Source: Pieris napi (taxonomy: Eukaryota > Arthropoda > Insecta > Lepidoptera > Pieridae). From it: 64,000 nucleotides of DNA. Within the stretch, counting starts at the first letter, position 1. The number at the start of each line of letters is the position of its first letter. The translations under genes were made by a program, and so were the position numbers. The notes below the pieces were generated by a model. It saw nothing but the letters and a program-made list of their open reading frames with translations, was not told where the DNA came from and searched no databases. Shown here piece after piece: positions 12,280 to 23,600 of the stretch. Where the stretch lies: contig NC_062236.1 of NCBI RefSeq assembly GCF_905475465.1, forward strand, positions 5,342,001 through 5,406,000, in the 5' to 3' direction.

Positions 12280-14072
12280 CTTGAAGGAGACTTTACATTT
12301 AATATTACATATTAAACCTGCTTAATAAATTTAAATTAGGTAGAATAAAACACGAATACCTTTATGATTTTATTATGTACTTAAAACAAAAAACTGTCCT
12401 TAACGTTACTAGCGAGTAATACGATTTCCTGAAAATGTATGAAAATGTTTATTATCTTAAAAAATAACATGATTTTTTTTACAAAGTAAATTACAATAGC
12501 AGGCAAATGATCTGCTTTCCCACACTACAACTATTATTAAACAAGTTCGAATTGGACCTCGATTTTATGTTAGATCTAACTTATCAGATGACGTAAAGGC
12601 CAAGCGAGGGTGTATCTTTCTAGCGCTACGAGTCTAAACTACCCTCGTCTGCCTTCACCTCAAAAGAATACAAAACATTCCATACTAACACTACGAGAAT
12701 CTTTCTTAAACACGATAAAAATTGAATGAGCTCAATTGTGCAAACACACGTAAAATCGAATAGACTATTAAGTGGATTTAAGAATTAAACGCTTATTGGT
12801 AATGACGAAATACACAAAGGCCAATCGAAATGCTAAAAATTGTTACCGTTCCGTATAATTTGTTCTAAAGAAAAAGTTTAGTATCTATTTAATTTGATTG
12901 GCTCTTGTAAATTTTGCTATTAAACTGGTAAACGGTTTAAAAAAACGATCGAATTTTACTGTAACCGAGGCGATCGCTTGTCTATGATTATTAAGACGAT
13001 AAAAATATTTACGTCAATTATAAATATCAATCCACTACACTACTTAAAATATTTAGAGTCAACATGTCTGCAGTAGTCAAACCATACTTCTATTTGATGA
13101 TTTTTTATATTCGTAGTCAAGAAAATATATACATTAATTTTGCATGTAAATATGAAATAAATAAGCTTAAGTTCATGAATCGATAATTTTTTCTTCATCA
13201 ACCTTCATCTAATGAAGTATAGTTTGAAGTCGTAACCCTGTAGTTCGGTTTCATATAGACTCTTAAAGATTGGCTTCCACCGAAGATAAGAAGCATTACT
13301 TAACCTGGTGGTGGAAACCGACCCTAACGAATCAGCTGAGAGACGTTAATAATTTTCTAATGGATAACGGCAACATTCATTTTCACAAATGTTTGCCGAA
13401 AAAAATCTAACCGATTTCGGTCTTTTGTATGAAAGACCAATTTTTAATAGAAAAAACTTCCATTAGAAATATATTTTTAAAATGAATATATTAAAATTTA
13501 CACGTCTCTCAGTACGGCTGTATACAATCAAACGTAAAGCGCTCTAAACTTTACAGCCTATAAGCTTTCCTTAAGAATACTACTACTATTGTCACAATCC
13601 CTAGTTATTGTTATTTTTTATTGAGATGCCAGGTAACACTAGTATTTAGTTTTGAAGTAAATCAATCTTAAAATAAGGACATCATTTAGTGTACGTTAGA
13701 CGATGTTTCACGTACTATCGTGATTATTTTATAATAATCCTTTCAAAGTCTTTATTCTTAAAAACTAAAATATAAAAAAGAAATTTTGGTCCTTTCGGAC
13801 ACACACATCTTTGGATGAGTTCAGTTCTGATTTTGCCGCGTATTAGCGACGTAAACCATGACATAAGTCGATCTTTACAATGATGCTTTAAAGTATTTTA
13901 ATTTAATTAGTCAGGAATATATTTTAACGTTTCCTTTGTAAAATAATCTGCTAATATCTATCAATCAATATAAGATCAACTTCGACCATAAATGATTTAA
14001 AGTTTTACATGTAGATTAGTGGTCAAAATATGTTCCTAACTATCACCCTAACAATCTCCATACCTAAGATTT
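12280..14072. other. intron or inter-exon sequence of mub, nothing recognised
   Basis: This lies between alternative last exons B and C (minus strand). It is AT-rich, with no repeat family I can name. It would be 3' UTR for isoforms ending at 14073 or 14346, and intron for isoform C. Minus-strand AATAAA-type signals are frequent because of the composition, so no cleavage site is proposed. Confidence 0.5.
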
Positions 14073-14169
14073 CTAATAGGGACTGAATTTCTTTCTTTCT
14101 TTTGATGTTTTAGAGGGCTCGTCGTCCTTGCGCCTCGAGAGCTTGCTGTCAGCGGGTTTCACGGCCGGT
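14073..14169 (-). CDS. mub: mub alternative last exon B
   Basis: The acceptor CTCTCATTAG is followed by 97 bases that, joined to the AG left by the exon ending at 15175, encode R-PAVKPADSKLSRR-KDDEPSKTSKERKKFSPY and TAG. The last 23 residues match those of the neighbouring last exon A at 17 positions, and many codons differ only synonymously (GAA/GAG, ACC/ACA, TCC/TCA, CGC/AGA, TAC/TAT). That pattern indicates selection on both copies as protein. A stop lies just upstream of the acceptor in this frame, so a splice is required. The predicted isoform has 402 residues with a short, basic tail in place of the long alanine/leucine-rich segment of isoform A. Confidence 0.7.
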
Positions 14170-14345
14170 CTAATGAGAGTATCAAATTATAGATATCGAA
14201 ATTCGCGAAGACGCACCCCGCCCTTCGTTAACCCTATCTGTCCCGTATCAATCCTTCCCTATCTACTTTTAAGCCAATCGGAAAGGCATCGTCAGAGCGG
14301 GGCGCGCGTTCGCGGTCGGCTTTCCCGTCACCGCCTATGAGGGAG

Positions 14346-14625
14346 TTAGTAGGGGCTGTATTTGTTGCGCTCTTTGGAGGTCTTTGCGGGTTCGTCGTCC
14401 TGCCTGCGGTTGAACTTGTGCGAGCGATGCACGCCGGTGGTCTGCACGGGCGCGGGTCCGCCGGCCAGCAGGTCCGTGAGCCCGCCGAGCGCCGAAAGGG
14501 AGCTGAGGGCGCCCAGCGCCCCGCTCTTGCTTAGCAGTTGCGCGAGCGGGATGGCCGAGGCCAGAGGGCTAGCGGACCCGCTCGAACTCGACCCACCCTC
14601 GAGATTCGCCTTCTGCAGCTCCACA
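14346..14625 (-). CDS. mub: mub alternative last exon A (long C-terminal tail)
   Basis: The acceptor CCCGCTCCCGCAG precedes T-GTG-GAG..., which with the AG from the exon ending at 15175 makes Ser, then VELQKANLEGG. I associate NM-SVELQKANLE with insect mub proteins. The tail of 93 residues is low in complexity: a GSSSSGSAS linker, an A/L/S/G-rich stretch (PLASAIPLAQLLSKSGALGA and onward), a QTTGVHRSHK segment and a charged end, DDEPAKTSKERNKYSPY-stop. It gives a 463-residue protein. The exon and the 180 bases after it are GC-rich compared with their surroundings. The open frame running upstream through the acceptor is intronic read-through. Confidence 0.85.
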
Positions 14626-17600
14626 CTGCGGGAGCGGGACAAGGATACCGTGACGGGACGCTTCGAATCGACTCCGACGCGAGACATTGTTAGGGAATTC
14701 GGATCTTCTCGTTTCATTTATTTTGTTATATGACGAACGCAAGTTGTACTTCATTTAACGCGATATAAGTACAGGAAGCGGAGTTGTAAAATAATAAACA
14801 GTAGCTAATGTTTTTTTGAGATACATATTATTGGACTGGACATTTGTTTCTAATAATAAGGAATGTGTGTAATTGCAACAAAGAAAAGCGGTTTAGTTTA
14901 TGATAAAATCATTTATAGTAAAGATTCGCGTAAAACATAAAATGTATTTGACTAACGTTGTCTCGGATCAGATCTAAGCTTTATTCAGACCTCGAAACGC
15001 CCCAATAAAGGTACAGATAAAACAGGAATAATACAGGATATCTCAACCGTATATGGTGGACAAGGCATGTACAATTGTGGACGTGACCAGGTAAAAAATT
15101 CAAATGGATTTCCGGATGGAAATAATTCAAGGATAGTTATGTTATTAAAAATACTGAATACAAGTGGCACTTACCTCATATTGATGAGATACTGCGCTAG
15201 CGCCACTGAATCAGGGTTGCCAGTTATGGTAATTGTACGATCAGTGCTGCCACCCTCGCGCTCTTCACAGTTGGATATCCTGATCATTGCTCCGGATATT
15301 TGACGAATTTCAGCGATTTTAGTGCCACCCTGAAATTGTTTTCATATATCTTAGAGATCTATGTAAATAAAACTTTAACAAATACAAAATTAATTCAATT
15401 ATCTACATATGACGTTTCAAGTGCTTTTCAACGATTTAGTCATACACTCTTTATAAAAATATGTTAGTCTAATTGCTCCGTTTTTACGACGACAACCCCT
15501 CTCTCTTTATCACAGCGTAAATACAATTTGACGGCAAGAGAAAAAAATTAGTTAGGAGTGGGAACTTTTGTTGGTATGTCCTTGATTACTACTCGACTAA
15601 TATAATTAAATAATCTTGACTATGCGAGTGTTCTCTTGTTTATAAAATACAACGTAGAACGATATTATTATATATAGGACAAACATTTATTGAGCATTAA
15701 AATAAAAGAAATACCTTTCCAATAATGCAGCCGATTAGCTCATTTGGCACGGTCATTTCATGAGATTGCTGGTTAGTCGCGGGTTGATTACGACCCTGGT
15801 TGGACGTGCGTAGCTGCGATCCCGCTAGAGCTGCTAATGCTGCAATAACCATTTATAATATATGAAATATATTTGATAATAAAACAATTTTTTACTGGAT
15901 TAAAGTTATGTATTTACAATTATTTTTCATAATTTTAAATTTAACCGACGTTTCGCGTGCTTTATAGCGTGCGTGGTCATGGTGACTGAAGACAAAAGGT
16001 GTTGAATGTCAAAGAGTATCACAGCTGTAGGAAAAAGTTGTATTATCTGTTTTTGTTTCCCCGGAGTTGGAATCGACTAAAAGATGGAGGTTGGTATTAT
16101 TATAATGTTGATTTAGGCGGTTTGACTAAACCGTAATAATATTGTTTTAGTATCAGCAATATATCTTATATCTTTGTATTGAATTTACTACGAATTAGGA
16201 TTTAAAAATGATTACCTGCTGGGTTTAAACCACCGGCGTTTCCTGGAGCCAATCCACCGAGACCGAGCGCTGCTAACCCCGCAAGTGGAGATTTGCCCAA
16301 ACCCCCCATCTACAAATTAAATAAATCTCATTATTATACGAAACAACAGCCACTTCAGCTTGGCAAAAACCGTTTGGCCTGAAAATTTACAAGGAAATGC
16401 ACCAGGTTTTACCAAGCTTGTAAATGTTTACAGCCCCAGCTGCTTGTTTTAATTTCTTCTGACATAGCCGGGATTGGATCGCTGGATAACAATACCTGTA
16501 GTACGCTTAAATCAGGTAATCTAACGTTTAATCGCTGCATACATCACCTGGGTTAACTATACTGTAGGAAAAGGTTCATTATGGACTATTGGACTAGGGC
16601 ATCGTATTTTCGGTTTCAATATCACCAACCACATTGTGAGCCCAGGAATGGTGCTGCCCGATGTAAGCACCTTCAATAGGATAATGGCATATGATCACTA
16701 ATAACGTAAAAAAATCGCATAACATCTCATGCGTTCACGAGGTTATCGTTTCAACAAAAATTAATGGACAAAGGTAAGACAACTAGGAGAGGTGCAAGTA
16801 CGGGATGTTGATAATTATGATGATTACATAACCACAGCGCGCGTGAATTTTATAAACGTAAAAGCATTTATCACGGCGATGCCAGAAAACAAACAGATAA
16901 AGCTTACTGTGAATATATTCTATAAATAAGTTCTTATAATAATGTTTACGATGCTGAAAAAAACTAAGCCGTCTAAAGGATGGTACTAAATACAGGGCGA
17001 AGGGGTCGTGCAGTAATTTAGGGGACAGTATTCCTAAAAGCTTTGGATGACTAAACATACTATGGACCACATCACCGGGGTATCTATTTAGTTACAGGGG
17101 CAACGCTACAGGGGTCTCGATACCAAACATCCATTTGGTGGGTAACCGGGGCAGCACCAATCAAATTTGTCACTCAATGTTCTACACAACCTCATAGATC
17201 CTTTAGCATTAAATTGACAATACCCGTACATACAAGACATTAGGTACAGGCAGGGTTGTTTTAACGTGATAATCGACGCCTCAATGTTAAATATTTATGG
17301 ATTATTCTAGAATGGGCGTCTGATTATCAACTCTACGCTGACGTCCTTACGAAAAAAAAGCAGATATGCCATGCTTATCAATGTATTCTTACACTTCTTG
17401 AATCTCTTTAATAACGTTAACCGTAAAATAACGTTAGACGGCGCAAATGATCATTAAAATATCTTGGCTTCCTTTAACTAATGAGGCATTGTTTTATTCT
17501 GGTCTTCTTTAGAAGAGTGGATCGATTCGTGGAACATCAGCGTAGGATCCGACGTAAGATGCGAGGTGGGGTCAAGGGTTCTATGAGGTCGCGACTCACA

Positions 17601-20600
17601 AGGTGGTCGTGCAGCGGCGGCGGCAGCAGGTGATGAGGCGGCAGGGCGCCCGCGAGAGGCGGCTTCATCTCCAGCAGGGGGAACACCGGCGCACACACCG
17701 CCTGACAATGCCCACACTAGCTAATCTTTTATATATACCCTTGCGCCCATCATAAGTGTTGCCTATGTACTCGACAAGGAAACACTATCATTCTTTAAAT
17801 ACACATAACTCTTTTGCACTAAATTAAGTACCTCCTATCTGTTGTATGTTTACCTGCCACCTACCCAAATCTTACTCGAACATTCCGACATTATTCATTA
17901 ACGAACTAAAGCCGCAAATAGCTATTGAATGTTTACCACTTTTGCGTCATTATGGAAATAAATAAACCTAACCAAACATGCTTTAATTATTTGAGGATTA
18001 GGCTTATCCACAAAAATCTAAAGGAAACTAAATCTCTCTTAGCACATAAATATTGATAGAGGAGAGAGTTCGCGCTTTATGGTATGTTTATGAATAAGGC
18101 CGACAGTTTGCTTATTGTTTTCTATTTGGCTACTCTAAGATAGTCACCTTAGTCAATTACTTCAAAAACTTTAAAAGCAAAAAATACTACACTGATTGCC
18201 AAGCAAAAAACTTAACAAGCATGTATTCAAGTATATTTGATGTATGCAAATAACTTGAACATGTTTCGCATAATCTACATAAGCTTTTAAAGTTTCACAA
18301 ACAACTAAAACAAAATCAAATACGTTTTTTGAACAATCATTTTGTTCAAAACTATATTTTTGAGAGAATCCTAAATTCAATAAAATACTGTATACAGTAT
18401 ATATATATATATATAATAAAAAAGATTATCCTAATTTGTTGTTTCTTTCGGCTAGAACGACATTGCTTTATAACTCCAGTACCTGATTCAGGATTAATAG
18501 CGTTCATATTCGCCAGTTTTTTATTTAAATGGATTAAAATCAATATTTCAAATAGTATAAAAGTAAATAAGTTACCATTACGATTTTAGATCTACCTAAT
18601 TTGTTATAGAGAAACCTCTTATTCATTAAGTTACATCAGTCTAATAAAGGGTGCAATTATTAGAATGATTGAATTTTTGATTAAGGCTAATGATAATATT
18701 TTTAGTTCATTCTTTAATTAAACTTATCAAATTTTATACATACAAATACTTTCAAAAATATTTGCTATTTTCTGGTATGTTGCTTAAATTTCCCAGAGGT
18801 TATTCAAAGTTACATTTGAGTATGTATACTTTTTATGTTCATAATAAAACAGATTTTTTAATCAATTTTATTACGTTGAACATGTAACGAGTTCTATATA
18901 CCTACTTTACAAAAAACAAATCTCTTGGCTCATATCAAAACCAATTATTATTAACATTGAGGACAGTAAATATGGATCAATGTACTACTTACATCTTGCG
19001 CAGGCACAGCATAGTTTCCTTGTATGGTGTAAGCTTGTCCTCCGGCCAATATAACGGGCCCCGCCACGTTAGGCTTCGGCCTGTATGGGATAGTTGCTCC
19101 CTTTGGTGGACTCTGAAAGATAACATTGCTTTTTCACTGCCTATGTCTCCGAACAAAAATTATTATGATAGACATAAATAAAAACTATAATCGGAACACA
19201 CTTGGAATATTAATATACCATTGAAAATTATAATGTCTTTTAATTTTTTGTTAAATGATTGCTACTCTTAACTCAAGTTTTTTTACGTGTTAATTATTAT
19301 TAATCTTAAATTACATATACAGTTTACTTCCACTGATAACAGTCCAATCCGATATACGAATACTATTCGTATTAGGATTAGACAGATCAAAACATTTATT
19401 TACTGGCATGGTACGCCATAGACTACATAGTCTCTAGATTAATCTGTGGCCGTATGTTTACAATCAATACATATTTTTATATATAAAGCGATATTTTTTA
19501 AATAATTTATTTACCGGTTATTTAACTTAACAACGCTTATAATGCCATTCAAAAGATTACTCTCAATAACACTTCATCTACCATATTGTCATGTTTGAAT
19601 GCAAATTTGAAGCTAAATATTTTGTTTTTAATAAGTGCCTGCTTTTTTAAAGGTTTCAAAAATTATGGCTAATAATGTAAGAACATTTTTTTCTTGTTGA
19701 CACTTGAACTTACTCTTATTGTGAAACACAAACATTGCGTGTTCATTGTGTGTAAATTATTGATGTCATAGGTTAAAGATTATACAAGGACTATTATTGT
19801 TGTTTGATTTCATACATACACAAAAATTTGCGTAAAGCTATTCAGACTAAATTATAAATAAAATAATTATTAAAATAAAATTTGTATCTATAATTATTTA
19901 AATTTTCATTGGAATTTCATTCATAATATATATATATATATTTATATATATAACATTTCTGGTTTTATCTTTGAAAAAGTCGCCTTTACTCTTTATTTAA
20001 TTTACATTCATACCAAAAATTCTTTGATATTAAAATCATAAAAAATTGTAACCCCCTGAATTATAAATAAAAACCTATTTGCACCTCATTTAACTGTATT
20101 ACTCTTTCTTCTCTTTCTATCAAGACATGTACTTGAGATAAATCTGTGCAGTAAGATTTATTTATTTTCTATGAATAAGGGACATTAATGATCATTTACT
20201 TTATAAATATTGAGAATATAAAAACTCACCTCTAACATAACACAGCATATGTGATAGATGCATTGCGTTATCGCATCACACGTGCCACTAATCGTAACTG
20301 CCCTTTCTGTTGAGTTTGGCAACATTTCACTCGCGACCTGAAAAACAAAAAAACATATTTAAAGACAAACAATACACTGATCATATCTACCTATGAACCC
20401 ATACTTCAAGCAATTAAATTGCACTTTTAATTAATAACACATAGTCAAGACTGCTTATTGATTACCTTAAAACTCGAATAATAAAAATAAACTAAATTTA
20501 TAACAAAATATAGTTGTGACAAAACTGATCATATGCCCCACACTAGAGAGTGTGTTGTAAGTTGTGATCAGATTAGTTATTCCGTGGGAATGATGCATGT

Positions 20601-23600
20601 TTAAAACAAAAGGAATATAAGTTATATATGAAAACAATCTATATATATAAAAATTAAACCCGTTTTCCGTTGTCACGACATAGCATGAAAACGGTTTGAC
20701 CGATTTGTCTGATTCTTTTTTTATAATATTCCTTGAAGTACGAGGATGGTTCTTACGGGGAGAAAAATTAAAAAAAATTGAGTGAAAAAGTCTAAAAACA
20801 ACACTTTTCTATATTCCCATACAAAATATTCGTAATAATATTTAAAGGTAATTTGACCTTTAATACCATATCATAAAGTTCAAGTGTTCGTGGAGGGGAT
20901 CCGGGACGGTAAATTTTTATTTTTTGGCATAATGAATTTGTTGTATTATCAACTTTCTTTATTTTATCTTACTAGCTAGACCGGTGTCCCGAATAGCACA
21001 ATAAGTATTAAAAAAAATAAAGAATCGACTGTAAGGCGGTACGATGTTCGCCATTAAATAAAAACTAATCTTATCCTAAGAAAAAATCGTTTAAGAAGTT
21101 AAGTATGCGCGAGTGCATGAGTATGTTAATGATCATGTGTGATTATAATATACTCTGTATTTGAGAGTGTCTAAGAGTTATTACGTGCGCTGTGTCTGGG
21201 TTAGTTTTTGCAACCTCAGAGTCATGCCAAATTATGTATAAGCAAGGAATGCTTTGTCCGTATTTCTCATGTGAATAAACGGAAACATTAAATCTATTAT
21301 GAAAAATTTATTTTTAAAATGATCTGCTATTTTTTGGAATTGTTGATAGAATAGATATCGCATTTGAACTACAATATGGACGATCCTATAGAGGTGATTC
21401 CACGACTTTACAAAAAAAGATGTCGTTCTTTGCCTAAAGTTTTATTTATGATTTTTCGGTGAACTATGCACAATAACGAAAAGAAATTTCTATTTTTTAT
21501 ATCACTATCAAAATTTATTTTGCTTCTGTGATAATTATTGTAATAATACTTTAGAATATTTTTATAAATGTAAAAATTCCGCGCGTTGTGTGAGTGGGGT
21601 TTTACGTTCACGTAGGCCCACGAGTGATTAACTAAGTTGTAAATAAAAAATTTAATTTGAATGGTTTCATCATCAATTCAAAATTAAAACCACAGATTTT
21701 GAAAAAAAATCGTTCTATCTTTTAATACAAAAGCAAACTTTTTCACATCATTTCAATTTTCGTCTAATTACGACCTAAAATATCGAAATAATATGCTTTA
21801 AATTAAAATTTTGTGTCGACCCGGGTTATACATTTTCTTTACATACAAATTCCTTCATGACTTGAATAAACAATAGTCTTCTTAACATATAAGGAACATT
21901 TGGAGAGAACCTACCTGTATATTAGCGCCGGTGACATCTCGGATCTCCTTAATCTTGGAACCACCTTTTCCAATAAGAGATCCGCACTGTGAAGCGGGTA
22001 CGATGAGACGTAACGTGATGGGTGCACGAGAGCCACCGCCACCTCCCTCATTGAATTGTGAGCACCACTGTTTGTAAATACAATTGTGAATCACACATTA
22101 ATGAATCCTTATCGCAATAGATAAAAAATAAAAATAAACCAGGAATAAAAATTTTATACCAAAAGAAACGAATATAACAATTTCAATTATCAATGTTTTT
22201 TTTGTTATAAAAGCACTTTGACTGGGAAGGTTTTTTGTTTAAATTAAATGTCTAATTTTAGTAGGCTAGGGAGCGTTCAAGTATTACGCGGGCGGGGATT
22301 AAATTACGCGTTATTGTTAATATTTTTTTCGACTTACATCACATAATAGTAACTAAAGAGTCACTAGGTGGTCACAAAACGTTACTATACTTGGGTACAG
22401 TACTGTAGTTGGGTACTGAAAAACGTTACGGCGAGTTACATGGGGGAGGGGGGCAATAATCTCCAAAAATTGCGTTATGTAATACTTGAACGCTCCCCTA
22501 GTGAATAATCGTAAAGTAGTCCTTGATAATTTTTTTATAAAAAACTTAGGACCAACATCAGTATTTTCAAGCCATTGTTATGTTTATTATTCTCACTCAT
22601 AATTCTCATATTTCTACAAAAAACCCTTTTAAGTTGTCTGTCATGTCTGGTCTCTCAATATGCATTATATATTAATCAATAAATTTTATAATTAACATTA
22701 CAATAGGTTTACCTCTTCAAATTTCTTGCAGATAAGTGTAAATGCTTTGAAGATAGCATTAGTTGTGCCCGTAACTGTGACAATGCGCTCTGGACATGAT
22801 CCATCTGATATGTTGATTTTTGCTCCAGACTGAAATATAAATTTTGTCATGAATAAACAATACATAAACATGAATGCAATGTCAAAATTCCACAATGGTG
22901 TAGGCTTTAGTATCCATCTTTTTCACTCACATTAGTTCTATAAACAGTATTAATTTACTTTATACTGACCTCTTCTCGGAATCTCTTAACAATTTCTCCT
23001 TTTTTGCCAATAATACTGCCAACCTCCTAAAAAGAAAACAAATTAAACTTTAATGTAGACAGGACAAGACTTAAACAATTTTAACGTGACAAAATAATGC
23101 CATTGGCAAACAGGTTATGACTATTGCACTTGTTATTTATGTTGTGGCATTAGATTTGTAATAAACACATTTACTCGACTAATGTCTATATAATTTGAGA
23201 GTCTAATCTTTGCAATAATAGACGCATCAGGGATCCGCGAAGACAGTTTTATTGGCTGAATAGTGGACATCAGTCAGTTCCTGGCAACATAGCTAGCTGA
23301 CTCCAAGAGAATGCAAGGAATGCGTGAACGTATGTCTAGGCGTCGAAGCCGTGCATCTTAAACGACACAAATAGCAAACGAAAATCAACGACACGATGCA
23401 ACTGCACAGAGTTCAAAGAACTGTACTAAAATAACGTTAATTACCCAACACTGTACTATTAGTACATTTAACAGGTGCCAATTTAAAACTACTAAAACGA
23501 ATAGATTAAGAATTGTATATAAAAAAATACCATGAACGGTCAAAATGATGGTTTTAGGTCATGGAAATAATATTGTGTAAATAATCAAAAGAAAACAAAT

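Noticed and set aside
14362..14733. 123-codon open frame on the plus strand
   Set aside because: It is the antisense shadow of mub last exon A, whose minus-strand frame has family motifs and splice sites.
17088..17160. Extra mub exon between exons 7 and 8
   Set aside because: An open minus-strand stretch exists, but there is no acceptor in front of it and exons 7 and 8 already join in phase.
18394..18414. CRISPR-like or satellite array
   Set aside because: The only tandem structures are short AT and ATA microsatellites. No spaced repeats occur, and the genome is eukaryotic.
21882..22094. Frames starting at ATG codons just upstream of mub exons 3 and 4
   Set aside because: These ATGs are in introns, upstream of clear acceptors; the frames are exons with read-through at both ends.
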